A DNA stretch of 64,000 nt from Bradyrhizobium sp. MOS003 (GTDB taxonomy: Bacteria > Pseudomonadota > Alphaproteobacteria > Rhizobiales > Xanthobacteraceae), in assembly GCF_003020125.1 (NCBI RefSeq), contig NZ_PYFW01000001.1, positions 1,488,001-1,552,000 of the forward strand, in the 5' to 3' direction. Both the position numbers and the translations under genes were made by a program. Of this stretch, positions 32,794 to 41,584 are shown one piece after another. The first letter of the stretch is position 1, and each line of letters begins with the position of its first letter. Below the pieces are notes generated by a model, which had not been told where the DNA came from, ran no database searches, and saw nothing but the letters and a program-made list of their open reading frames with translations.

Positions 32794-32831
32794 GGGCAGG
32801 TTCGCGCGCGTAGCATGGCCGTTGGCGGCCA

Positions 32832-33611
32832 TCAGATCCTGCAGGAGAAGCGGGTGAAGGCGGTCAGCGTCTGCAGGCGCGGCTCCACGTCGCGCAGGTA
32901 GATCTCGGTCCGGAGAAACGCGAGCTCGGTGTCCAGCGCGGACTCGCAGACGTCGACGTACCAGGACTTTGGCCGACCGTCCGTGCCGTCGCTCCAGCGA
33001 TAGCCGCGCCGCTTCAGCGAATCCTTGAGTTCGAACGGCGACTGTTCGGCCCAGATCCGGATGGTCTTCTGTCGTGCGGTCTCGAGCAGGACGGCGAGCG
33101 CGGGCGCGCCGGTCGTTGGTAGGTCGAAGTCCAAGATCTCGAGCAGCGCGTGACAGTCGTCAACCGCGCGGTGCGCTTGGTGAAAATAGCCGGCGCCATT
33201 CAGAAGGTAGCCGAGCTTCGCTCCATCGAAGCCGTGCTGCCGCCACTGGACCTCGGTCGCGGAGCATGCCCACGCCTTCCGCTCGAAGACGGGCCAGTAG
33301 CGTTCGGAAAACTTCCGATCGAATCCACTGTTATGCGCGATGACCAGGACCACGGAATCATCGACGAAGGCGTTCACGGCGGCCTCGTCGATCCTGTGGC
33401 CGGCCACCATTTCGTCGGTGATGCCGGTAAGCGCCGTGATCTCGGCCGGGATCGGCTCGGACGGCTCATTGAAGGCGGAGAACGTGTCCCTGACATCAAT
33501 GATGCGCCCGTCCGGCGTGTAGCCGAACTTGACCATGCCGAGTTCGATGACTTCGTCTTTGCGGTGGTCGAGGCCGGTGGTTTCGGTGTCGAGCAGGATG
33601 CCGATCCTCAT
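32832..33611 (-). CDS. DnaQ-like 3'-5' exonuclease
   Basis: A DEDDh exonuclease: motif I LLDTETTGLD, motif II HNSGFDRKFS, motif III HRAVDDCHALLEI, all acids and the His present. A C-terminal extension (WAEQSPFELKDSLKRRGYRW, RTEIYLRDVEPRLQTLTAFT) is shared with the truncated copy at 9560. I start it at the ATG at 33611, which overlaps the stop of an upstream frame (AAATGA); that frame encodes a conserved-looking N-terminus, see the next entry. The nuclease core itself is whole. It may work in DNA repair alongside the LigD/Ku and RNase HII genes of this region, but no polymerase is near. Confidence 0.8.
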   Translation of the reverse strand: MRIGILLDTETTGLDHRKDEVIELGMVKFGYTPDGRIIDVRDTFSAFNEPSEPIPAEITALTGITDEMVAGHRIDEAAVNAFVDDSVVLVIAHNSGFDRKFSERYWPVFERKAWACSATEVQWRQHGFDGAKLGYLLNGAGYFHQAHRAVDDCHALLEILDFDLPTTGAPALAVLLETARQKTIRIWAEQSPFELKDSLKRRGYRWSDGTDGRPKSWYVDVCESALDTELAFLRTEIYLRDVEPRLQTLTAFTRFSCRI

Positions 33612-33730
33612 TTCGTGCCGGAGACCCCCATCGACCTCGGCCGCGGCACCAGGCGCCGGAGCACCCGGTAGTCGCTCGATCGCCCTAGTACCTCGGCCAT
33701 CGCGGCCAGATCCGATGCGTCTTGAAACAT
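33612..33730 (-). pseudogene. Detached N-terminal leader of the exonuclease
   Basis: From an ATG at 33730 this frame reads MFQDASDLAAMAEVLGRSSD, YRVLRRLVPRPRSMGVSGTK and then stops exactly where the exonuclease begins. I believe relatives have this leader fused to the nuclease with a short Cys/Glu linker, so one base (GAAATGAGG for GAAATGCGAG) seems to be lost. Translation could restart on the overlapping ATGA. Confidence 0.6.
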
Positions 33731-34035
33731 CTCTTCTCGTGGTGAGCCGATGAGGTAGTCCCGTCAGGCCCCACAATACCGGGACCGCTCGGCGCGAGAT
33801 ATCTGAAAGACAAGCAATTCACGGGCTTTTCGGGAGAGTCGGTGCAGTTGGGTCCCCTTGCGGGACGCTCGCGCAGGGCTTCAAGCGCGAGCGCTCCAGA
33901 GGTCCGCGCTATGAACGGGCGGATCGGCGGAGCAGCTCCAAAGGCTAGACAGGCGTCCGCCTATCGTGCCGACCCCGGATTGCTACGGTCCCACTGGTGC
34001 GTGATCGTTTACGATCTGCAGCTATATTTGTATCT

Positions 34036-34329
34036 ATGGATCTCGAGTACGACCCCAAGCGCGAGGCCGCCGCGGCGATGAAGTTTGCCGCCGAAGCCGA
34101 TGGGCTAGAACGGCAGAGATGGATCACCGCCGCCCTGGCGTGGTCGGAGCTCACTCGCCTACGCGGGGCTGCCGAGCACAACGTGCCGGAAGGGTGGCCT
34201 ACGCGGCCGCTCGTTACCGAGGCAAGGCGCCGCGCCTTCCGGGACCCCCCTTCCAAGGCGCTAGGAGCGAGTTCAGAGGGCAACGCGATGCCGCACCACC
34301 CGCTCACGGCATCAAATCCTCGCCGGTGA
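34036..34329 (+). CDS. Small hypothetical protein (97 aa)
   Basis: Starts MDLEYDPKREAAAAMKFAAE and continues LERQRWITAALAWSELTRLR, a helical start of a type I have seen in short bradyrhizobial proteins. The second half (TRPLVTEARRRAFRDPPSK...) is irregular and may be read in the wrong frame after a small indel. An in-frame GTG at 33997 is an alternative start. Function unknown. Confidence 0.45.
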   Translation: MDLEYDPKREAAAAMKFAAEADGLERQRWITAALAWSELTRLRGAAEHNVPEGWPTRPLVTEARRRAFRDPPSKALGASSEGNAMPHHPLTASNPRR

Positions 34330-34462
34330 GGCCAGGACCACCGGCTGGGTACGTGAGCTTGGCCCTGGGGAAGCGTCTGTCGGCAGATCTCTCGCGCGCT
34401 GCGGCGCCAGGCTTCATCGGGTGCGCGGTGCGGCACCATCAAGAACGACACGGGTGTGGGCG

Positions 34463-34675
34463 TCAGGCCTCACTGGGTCCAGAGAAAGTCGCTGCAGGCG
34501 GCGGCGTGCGAGACGCCGGCAGCGGCCGCTCGGTCGGCCCGGATGCCGAGGGCTGACCGCCCCTGCTGTCATACCGTTTGGCGAGATCTAGGAGACGACG
34601 CCGGGTGAACGGATCGGCTTTCTCCGCCATACCTCGGACCCTTTGGGCCAGACCTCGGTAGAACTCCTGCTCCAT
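34463..34675 (-). CDS. Small helical protein (70 aa), copy 1
   Basis: MEQEFYRGLAQRVRGMAEKA then DPFTRRRLLDLAKRYDSRGG and a Pro/Ser tail. The ATG at 34675 has GAGGGG upstream. The YxxLA..xR..AEKADPFxRRxLLxLA.RY pattern recurs in a frameshifted copy at 57955, where it again lies beside a zinc-ribbon gene of the 34831 type in the same divergent arrangement. The pair therefore seems to move or duplicate as a module. Function unknown. Confidence 0.6.
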   Translation of the reverse strand: MEQEFYRGLAQRVRGMAEKADPFTRRRLLDLAKRYDSRGGQPSASGPTERPLPASRTPPPAATFSGPSEA

Positions 34676-34830
34676 GACACGCCCCTCAACATCACTGCCC
34701 AGAGTTGAGTGCTGTGCGGCGGCGGAGTCGAGAAGGCGCGCAACAGTGCGTGAACCCGACCTAATTTTTATCGGCCAGCTTGAGCTCGCGATCTCGGCTG
34801 AACTAGAGTGCCATCGCAGGGGAAAAACAG

Positions 34831-35013
34831 ATGGCCATGCTCCATGCGGTCCGGAAGGCGTGCCCGGTGTGCGGCAAGCCGATGAAAGCTGTGTCCGAGG
34901 AAGCTTCGGAACGGCCGCCGCGGTACGTGTGCACCAATTGCAGCGATGACCCGCTACGCGACCCCGCCGCCCGCAAGTGGGCGGACGGCCCTTTGCGGCC
35001 TCCGGAGCCCTAG
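34831..35013 (+). CDS. Zinc-ribbon small protein (60 aa), copy 1
   Basis: Two CxxC pairs (ACPVCGKPM and YVCTNCSDDP) form a likely zinc ribbon, followed by the motif DPLRDPAARKWADGPLRPP. The paralogue at 58211 shares the layout. The ATG at 34831 has AGGGGAAAA upstream. Such proteins may bind nucleic acid or another protein; nothing more can be said. Divergent from the helical protein at 34463. Confidence 0.65.
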   Translation: MAMLHAVRKACPVCGKPMKAVSEEASERPPRYVCTNCSDDPLRDPAARKWADGPLRPPEP

Positions 35014-35100
35014 GTCTTCGCTGCGCGCGGTTGGTGTCGAGCATGGAACGGGCTCGGTCGGACACCGTTGATATGGCGGGCCCGCGCGAATGCACGGCCC

Positions 35101-35150
35101 GCGTGGCTCCGCCCTCAAGCCCCCCAGCCCCCAAAAAGGCGGGGCCACGC
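35101..35150. terminator. Strong hairpin, 13-base arms with one G:U
   Basis: GCGTGGCTCCGCC at 35101 pairs with GGCGGGGCCACGC ending at 35150 around a C-rich loop ending in AAAAA; TCATTCTT follows. It lies 88 bases after the zinc-ribbon stop and before the gene at 35257, so it is a plausible terminator between them. Confidence 0.5.
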
Positions 35151-35256
35151 TCATTCTTCCCAGTCCTCTCGCAGAATTTTTCGTTGACCGTAACTTGCGT
35201 GAATCCCCGGCTGGCCGGTTCAGGCAGAATGCTGCTTTCGCTGGGGGAGACCTCCA

Positions 35257-35457
35257 ATGTTCGATGCTGAAACCGCCGCGCTTTTGCGCGCGGTTCTCGA
35301 CGAAGTGTGCGAAAGCGTGTCACGCTACGAGACCTCTGCCCGCACCCACGTGGCCTCCATGATCCTCGAAGCCGCCAGCAAGGGCGAGACATCGGTTGAC
35401 GGGTTGAAGCAGATCGGCAGGAGTGCGCTTCGCGAGGCCCCGATCCTGCGGAATTGA
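35257..35457 (+). CDS. Small conserved hypothetical protein (66 aa)
   Basis: MFDAETAALLRAVLDEVCES, TRTHVASMILEAASKGETS and LKQIGRSALREAP form a compact helical protein of a type widespread in Bradyrhizobium as I recall it. The ATG at 35257 follows GGGGGAGACCTCCA, a good ribosome site. No signal peptide or catalytic motif. Function unknown. Confidence 0.65.
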   Translation: MFDAETAALLRAVLDEVCESVSRYETSARTHVASMILEAASKGETSVDGLKQIGRSALREAPILRN

Positions 35458-35725
35458 CCTGCCCCCGAGCGCAGCGGTGCGCCACCACCGCCGCCCCGGA
35501 CTGGGCGTGTACCTAACGTCGGCTTACGGCGAGTACAAGGAAGAAGCGAAGTGCAAGTACTTCGTCTCTTCCCCGGTGAACGGACATTCTCAGACAGGTG
35601 GGCACGTCTCAAAACGCCATTCCTGGCGATCTCGACGCCCAGTGCATGTAGCTGAAATCGGGATCGAGTGCGCGTCCGGATTGATGCGCACGACGCAGCC
35701 GAACCGAGGTGCGGATAGACCGCTT

Positions 35726-35953
35726 TCATCGTGGGCTATAGGCGATCGGGCCCGTGTCGAAGTTGCGCCGCAACTGCTCCGCCGAGAGGCCGAGCACCGA
35801 CAAGGATGGCGCGGATGAATTGAATGCGTTATTCACCAGGATGTGGATTCCTCCATAGGCGGAGACCACCTTCTCGACCGCCGCCTCGATTTGATCGGAA
35901 CTGCTGATGTCGCAGGCCAGGCCAGCGGCGATGCCGCTCCCGCTGCAGAGCAT
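35726..35953 (-). pseudogene. Short-chain dehydrogenase fragment
   Basis: CDISSSDQIEAAVEKVVSAY, GGIHILVNNAFNSSAPS and LSAEQLRRNFDTGPIAY match the part of SDR enzymes running from the coenzyme pocket to the NNA(G) motif. The glycine-rich N-terminus and the YxxxK catalytic part are absent, so about 70 of 250 residues remain. The DNA before it (35458-35725) shows no gene. Confidence 0.75.
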
Positions 35954-36073
35954 TTTCGGGAGCGCTCCGTTCCTAAGACCATTTTCTACAGCAATGCCAA
36001 GCTGCGAAGCGGTTTCTTTCTTTGGCAGACGCTCCGGCCCGCGCAGACGATTGCGGGCCGGAGAGAAATGACT

Positions 36074-37300
36074 TTACGCTCCCTTCTCGCCGCTCATGAC
36101 AGGCCCGAAGCGTTCCCAGCTCTCACCCTTGAACCGCATCATCTGCAGCTGCTCGATCGGCGCAAAGTCGGTCGGGCTGGTTTTGATGCGCGTACCCGGT
36201 AGATAGATGCCGATTTCGAAATCGAGACTGGCGGCCTGCTTCATCACGTTCTCGCGCGTCAGGTCGTCCTTGCATTGACGCAAGACCTGCTCGAGTCCCT
36301 TGGCAACGCCGTATCCGAAGACTGTGGCGGCATCGTCGAGATCGCCCTCTGGATACCACTTGGTCATGAAAGCACGCCACTCGTTCATTGCCGGATCGTT
36401 CTTCCACTCGGCGTCCTTGGGATCCTTAAGATACGCCGTTGAGAGAATGCCTTGCGCGTTGTCGTAACCTGCGGGCTTGATCACGCCGCCGATCGATCCG
36501 GAGACATTAGTCAAAAACTGGACCGGATGCCATTTCAGCTCGGACACCTTCTTGATAGCCTGCGCGGCGAATTTGGGCGTCGCGATATTGAAGAAGATAT
36601 CGGGATTGCCCCCCTTGATTTGCACGACCTGCGAGTCGACGGTTGGTGAGGAGGTTTCGTACGGCGCCTCCACGACGATCAGCTTGCCCGCCTGATCACC
36701 AAGCCCGTCCTTCAGCCCGATCAGATAGTCCTTGCCGAAGTCGTCGTTCTGATAGAGGACGCCGATAGTCTTGCCGGGATAATTTTGCAAAATGTACTTC
36801 GCATAGATCCGCGCCTCAACCTGATAGCTCGGCTGCCATCCCATGGTCCATGGATGGTCCTTCGGATCGTTCCACTTGGCGGCACCTGTCGAAACAAACA
36901 ATTGCGGCACCTTCTTGGTATTCATGTATTTCTGGATCGCCGTGTTGCCCGGCGTTCCGAGTGGATTGAAAATCAGCAGCACCTCGTCGCTCTCCACCAG
37001 CTTGCGGGCCTGCTCCACCGTCTTCGGTGGGCTATAGGTGTCGTCATAGGAGATGAATTCGATCTGCCGGCCGTTGATGCCACCTTCGGAGTTGATCTTC
37101 TTGAAATAGGCGGCTTCGGTCTTGCCGATAGTGGCGTAGGCTGACGCTGGGCCCGAGTACGGCATGATGTTGCCGATCTTGATCGTGGCATCAGTTGCGC
37201 CGGTATCGTATTTTTTCTGGGCGTTTGCGCCGGTGATACTCGACGCGATCGCGAATGCGATCGTGGCGGTGTAGATCAGTCTGCGGCAAGTCAAATGCAT
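36074..37300 (-). CDS. ABC transporter substrate-binding protein, LivK/branched-chain amino-acid type
   Basis: A 408-residue periplasmic binding protein: signal peptide (YTATIAFAIASSITGANAQ), then IKIGNIMPYSGPASAYATIG and FFKKINSEGGINGRQIEFIS-type text (here AAYFKKINSEGGINGR), GVLYQNDDFGKDYLIGLKDG in the hinge region, and a complete C-terminal lobe. This is Peripla_BP_6; ligands include amino acids, amides and aromatic acids. The permease and ATPase genes are not adjacent, so it is an orphan that must use a transporter elsewhere. The ATG at 37300 starts the signal peptide directly. Confidence 0.9.
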   Translation of the reverse strand: MHLTCRRLIYTATIAFAIASSITGANAQKKYDTGATDATIKIGNIMPYSGPASAYATIGKTEAAYFKKINSEGGINGRQIEFISYDDTYSPPKTVEQARKLVESDEVLLIFNPLGTPGNTAIQKYMNTKKVPQLFVSTGAAKWNDPKDHPWTMGWQPSYQVEARIYAKYILQNYPGKTIGVLYQNDDFGKDYLIGLKDGLGDQAGKLIVVEAPYETSSPTVDSQVVQIKGGNPDIFFNIATPKFAAQAIKKVSELKWHPVQFLTNVSGSIGGVIKPAGYDNAQGILSTAYLKDPKDAEWKNDPAMNEWRAFMTKWYPEGDLDDAATVFGYGVAKGLEQVLRQCKDDLTRENVMKQAASLDFEIGIYLPGTRIKTSPTDFAPIEQLQMMRFKGESWERFGPVMSGEKGA

Positions 37301-38091
37301 TGCAGTCCTCCCATGACGCTGATCATTCCCAAGCTTCTGTCGAGCTCTTGGGTGTGTCCAAGTATGCACGAAGACTCGGTCGTCGCCAGTGAGCGAACGT
37401 CACGCCAAATTCCGTGAAATGATATTTGCGGCGACGCGGCATGATGTCTGACTGAGCGAGCATCATATGCGAGGAATCACGTAACGCGGCTCAATACGCG
37501 GGCAAATCCTCGCTGTTTGCCGAAGCCTGCACCGTCGGAACGACACCCGCGGCTCTTCGCCTCGTCGCCAATACGGCCTCGCACCGGCTGGACGCGCCAT
37601 CCCGTTGGTTTGCGGGAACATCACAATCTATGCGGTAACCCGACCTCTCTTCCACTTCCCCAATACTTGGTGTAGGTCGGCGTGGGTCCCCCGAGGCCGA
37701 TCGGCGAGCTAAGTTATTGACCCAGCAGATGGCGAAGGGGCCAACTTGGACGCCTATTCACGCATTGCGAAACGGCGACTTGTCGGGAGGCCGGGCTCCC
37801 CTGTCTAGGAAGGGCGGCCTAATGCCCACACCGGACAGGCCGAGGCGCATGTACGTCCGGCCGAGCTCAAGATCTTGCATCGGCGGCTATTGTTGAACGC
37901 AGTTCTGGATGTCGCTCGTGAGAATGTCGGACTGATCCAGCTGAGCGTCATGCGAGAGGGAGACTTGCGCTTCGCGTGGGCGTCCAGGGGAATCAGGTGA
38001 TCCGATGAGCGGTCACCTGTTAACTTGTTCTAAAGCATCGATTCTAACTTGTTGTTTCCCCAAGCTCATTAGGATGTTTGTGGGGGAAACC
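37301..38091. other. Long intergenic region with a possible gene remnant
   Basis: About 790 bases. Near 37855-38000 a forward frame without a start codon reads ILHRRLLLNAVLDVARENVG then [20 protein letters not shown], which looks like genuine protein and may be the end of a lost gene. The rest shows nothing. Confidence 0.4.
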
Positions 38092-40557
38092 ATGAACCAC
38101 GAACTCATGTTCGCGGCACTCAACGCCACGAACGAAGCCATTCTACGTTCGGCGAACAGCTCCGAACTTTACCAAAAAGTCTGTGATGCCGCGGTCCACG
38201 GCGGCCACATTCGGATCACGGCCGCCCTTATCCCAAATGATGCGGGATCGCTCAACGTTGTTGCTGCAACGAGCGAGACGGGGTTCATTCCGCAAATCAG
38301 CATTTCAGTTGACGAGACTTCGGTCCACGGCCACGGACTTGCGGGACGGGCATATCGCTCTGGGCTCGCCGCTCTCAGCAATGACGTGGTTCATGACGAC
38401 ACGTTGAAGCCGTGGCGAGAGCATTCGATAGCCTGCGGCGTCGGTTCAACGCTGGCCGTCCCGATTGTTCAGCGCGAGCAAAGCATGGGCGTCTTTCTGT
38501 TCTGCTTCGCAGCAGCCGGGTCTATCACTGGCGAAATGAGTGCGCTTCTCGAACGGGTCGTCGAGAATGTCGCATTCGCTCTCGAACGTTTTGAGGGGGC
38601 CGAACGGCAAAAGGAAGCCGAGCGCGCGCAGCGCGAGGCAGAGAACAAAGAAGCTGCGTTGCACCGCATGTACATCGCGCTTTGCAAGACAAACGAAGCC
38701 ATGATGCGCGCCGGGTCGCGCGAAGAGCTCTACGAACTTGTTTGCGAGGCAGCGGTTCTGGGCGGGCATTTTACTTCGACGACAATTGCCTTGGCTCAGC
38801 CCGACGATCATTTCTTGAAGATCGTCTCCACTAAAGGACAGAATGCCGATCGGGTTCGCAGCACAGCGTTTTCGGTCTTGGCAGACCACCCTCAGGGTAA
38901 GGGACTAACCGGCACCTCGTTCCGTTCAAAAATGCCCTGCATCAAGAATGAATTCTTGCGTGATGCCGGGACAAGCCATTGGCACCAGCTTGCGGAAAGA
39001 GGAGGGACACGCGCTGGTGCAAGTTTTCCTCTGTTCAGCGACGGCGTAGCCATCGGAGTCCTGCTCTTCCTGGCCAGCAACGAAGGCATCTTCACCTCCG
39101 AGATCGTCGAGCTACTGGCCAGGCTGGCCGAAAACGTGTCCTTCGCGATCCAGAATTTTGACCGGACGGATGCAAAGAGAATGGCCGAGGAGCGCATCCG
39201 CTTCCTGGCAACCCACGATGCTTTGACGAGCATCCCGAATCGCTCGACGTTCACGACAATGCTCTCTGATGCGCATCAGCGCGCGAGCAGCGCACCGGGC
39301 CGCCGGCTTGCCGTTCTCTTCATAGACCTTGACCGCTTCAAAATGATCAACGACTCGCTCGGTCATACTGCCGGCGATCAATTGCTTATCGAAGCATCCA
39401 AGCGGATGCGCGCGCATATTCGGGCGGAGGACGTGCTGGCCAGGTTGGGTGGCGACGAGTTCGTGGTTTTGGTTGACCAGCTGACCGGCAAAGATCAGGC
39501 GACTGCGATCGCCCACCGGCTTCTGGAAGCGCTCGAGTCACCCTTCCTCCTGTGCGGACACGAGTGCCGCATCAGCTGTAGCATCGGGATCGCGATTTTC
39601 CCAGATGATACCTCGGATCCCGAGGAACTCGTCAAGCAGGCGGACACCGCAATGTATGCGGCCAAGGCAGGTGGAAAGAATGCATATCGTTTCTTTTCGG
39701 CGGAGCTGCAGTCGCATTCGCTGAGGCACCTGGTTCTCGAAGCCGACCTGCGCCGTGCGCTCGAAAAAGAGGAGCTGTTTCTCCATTATCAGCCGAAGGT
39801 AGATAACGCGGGTCGCATTGTCGGTGTGGAGGCGCTTCTACGTTGGAAGCATCCCCAGAAAGGAGTGATCGCTCCCGCAGCCTTCATTCCAATGGCCGAG
39901 GAAACCGGTCTAATCATTCCGATAGGCAGGTGGGTACTGGAGACAGCCTGCCGGCAGAGCACCATGTGGCAATCACTGGGATTGCCGGCAATCTCGATGG
40001 CCGTCAATCTGTCGCCGAAGCAGTTCACCGATCATGATTTGCTCGGATTTCTCGACGGAGTCCTACGTGACACGGGCTTAGCTCCCGAGCTCCTGCAGCT
40101 CGAGGTGACCGAGAGCATGGTGATGCAGAACGTCACGCATGCGACTGCGGTCATGCAGGCCATCAATCATCGCGGTGTTCGTCTGGCAATCGACGACTTC
40201 GGCACGGGCTATTCGTCTCTCTCGTTAGTGAAAAGCTTCCCGATTGACACCATAAAGATCGACCGTTGCTTCGTTGGAGGGATTGGTGAAAGCCCTCAAG
40301 ACCGCGCTATTTCCGCAGCTATCATCACGCTCGGACAGGCACTTGGTCTGACTGTAGTTGCCGAGGGCGTGGAGACCGCCGAACAAGACGCCATTCTAAA
40401 AGATTTCAACTGTCATGAATTTCAAGGATTCCTGTTCAGTCGGCCGGTTTCGGCCGCCGAAATTTCGCGCTTGCTAGGTGCCAGCGACGGCCTCACGGAG
40501 CAGATATCATCTCCATCCCTCGCCTCAGCGGGCGAAGGAAGAATGCATTGTCTCTGA
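38092..40557 (+). CDS. GAF-GAF-GGDEF-EAL cyclic-di-GMP turnover protein
   Basis: An 821-residue signalling protein. Two GAF domains of similar sequence (each opening with ALNATNEAI or [10 protein letters not shown], joined by a coiled coil [20 protein letters not shown]) are followed by a diguanylate cyclase with intact [14 protein letters not shown] and [10 protein letters not shown], and a phosphodiesterase with [33 protein letters not shown] and VVAEGVET. Both active sites look whole, so net activity depends on what the GAF domains sense. It is cytoplasmic. The ATG at 38092 has GGGGGAAA upstream. No genes are co-transcribed. Confidence 0.92.
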   Translation: MNHELMFAALNATNEAILRSANSSELYQKVCDAAVHGGHIRITAALIPNDAGSLNVVAATSETGFIPQISISVDETSVHGHGLAGRAYRSGLAALSNDVVHDDTLKPWREHSIACGVGSTLAVPIVQREQSMGVFLFCFAAAGSITGEMSALLERVVENVAFALERFEGAERQKEAERAQREAENKEAALHRMYIALCKTNEAMMRAGSREELYELVCEAAVLGGHFTSTTIALAQPDDHFLKIVSTKGQNADRVRSTAFSVLADHPQGKGLTGTSFRSKMPCIKNEFLRDAGTSHWHQLAERGGTRAGASFPLFSDGVAIGVLLFLASNEGIFTSEIVELLARLAENVSFAIQNFDRTDAKRMAEERIRFLATHDALTSIPNRSTFTTMLSDAHQRASSAPGRRLAVLFIDLDRFKMINDSLGHTAGDQLLIEASKRMRAHIRAEDVLARLGGDEFVVLVDQLTGKDQATAIAHRLLEALESPFLLCGHECRISCSIGIAIFPDDTSDPEELVKQADTAMYAAKAGGKNAYRFFSAELQSHSLRHLVLEADLRRALEKEELFLHYQPKVDNAGRIVGVEALLRWKHPQKGVIAPAAFIPMAEETGLIIPIGRWVLETACRQSTMWQSLGLPAISMAVNLSPKQFTDHDLLGFLDGVLRDTGLAPELLQLEVTESMVMQNVTHATAVMQAINHRGVRLAIDDFGTGYSSLSLVKSFPIDTIKIDRCFVGGIGESPQDRAISAAIITLGQALGLTVVAEGVETAEQDAILKDFNCHEFQGFLFSRPVSAAEISRLLGASDGLTEQISSPSLASAGEGRMHCL

Positions 40558-40765
40558 CCTTCGGCGTTTGAAGGTAAGTTTAGTGGCGTGTCCACTAGAG
40601 ACCGATTTATTAGAGCGACTCGATTTTGACTCTCGATCTGCGTCTCGCAAGCTGTATAAAACCTCACGAGATGCGGGCGAATCTATCGCGAACCGGCCGG
40701 TGCTCGTACGCCGCGTTGCGGTTAAAATCACGTGTAGTATCTGCGGCGTCGTGTGCGGGGGCAAG

Positions 40766-41584
40766 TCAGTCCGTCGTCTTCACGATCTCGGCTGGCTGCG
40801 AGGCGTAGTAGGCCGCCGCCTCGTCGATCTCTTGGGGCGTCATCGCGCGGGCGATGTTGCGCATCTGCTGACTGATGTCATTAGTGCGTTGGCCGGACGC
40901 GAAGGCCTGAAGCTGCGCCTTCAGATAAGCCTCGGACTGCCCTTCGAGCCATGGGCTCCCGGTCTTGTTGTCGAGGCTACCATGGCAGGAGCCGCAGGGC
41001 GCGATGCCGCGGACCGGGGCCCCGTAGATCACGATGCGCGGTCGCGGCAGCTGCGGGGTCGGGTGGTAGGCCGGCAGTCGCGGCAGATATGCGTAGTACG
41101 CCGCGAGATCGGCCATGTCCTGGTCCTTCAGGTCGACGGCGAACGGCGACATCACGGCGTTGCGGCGGGCGCCCGAGCGGAAGTCGAGCAGTTCCTTGTA
41201 GATCACGCTCGCGTACTGGCCGGCCAGGTTAGGCGAGTCCGCGCGGCTGATCCCGGTAGGGCCGTGGCAGATGGCGCAGCGCTGCGCGAGGGTCGCGCCG
41301 CGGCCGATCGATTCCTGGCCGGGCCTCGCCAACATCGTCGGCGTCAGGACCGCCTCGGATAGGCGCGGTCCCACCTTGGCCGTCGGAACGGAGGCGGAGC
41401 GCTGCGGCAGGCCCGCCGCGCTGCAGATCGCGTCCCACAGCCCGGCGAATTTGAGCTCCGTCTGAGCATAGGGCAGCACGATGAAGCCGCCGAGCGCGGT
41501 AAGGAAGAAGAGGCCCGCGGCGAGCCCCACACCGGCGGAAAAGTATGGATTGCGGAACGTGAACAGTTCGCGGGCGCTCATCAT
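40766..41584 (-). CDS. Membrane-anchored diheme cytochrome c of the ba3-type oxidase operon
   Basis: A 272-residue protein with one N-terminal membrane helix (GVGLAAGLFFLTALGGFIVL) and two heme-binding sites, CAICHG and CGSCHG, in a c4-like double domain (ATLAQRCAICHGPTG and DMADLAAYYAYLP, then APVRGIAPCGSCHGSLDNKT). It is the last gene of the operon and starts inside the end of the subunit I gene (ATGATGA overlap), so the two are translationally coupled. Most likely it delivers electrons to the CuA site of the oxidase. Confidence 0.9.
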   Translation of the reverse strand: MMSARELFTFRNPYFSAGVGLAAGLFFLTALGGFIVLPYAQTELKFAGLWDAICSAAGLPQRSASVPTAKVGPRLSEAVLTPTMLARPGQESIGRGATLAQRCAICHGPTGISRADSPNLAGQYASVIYKELLDFRSGARRNAVMSPFAVDLKDQDMADLAAYYAYLPRLPAYHPTPQLPRPRIVIYGAPVRGIAPCGSCHGSLDNKTGSPWLEGQSEAYLKAQLQAFASGQRTNDISQQMRNIARAMTPQEIDEAAAYYASQPAEIVKTTD

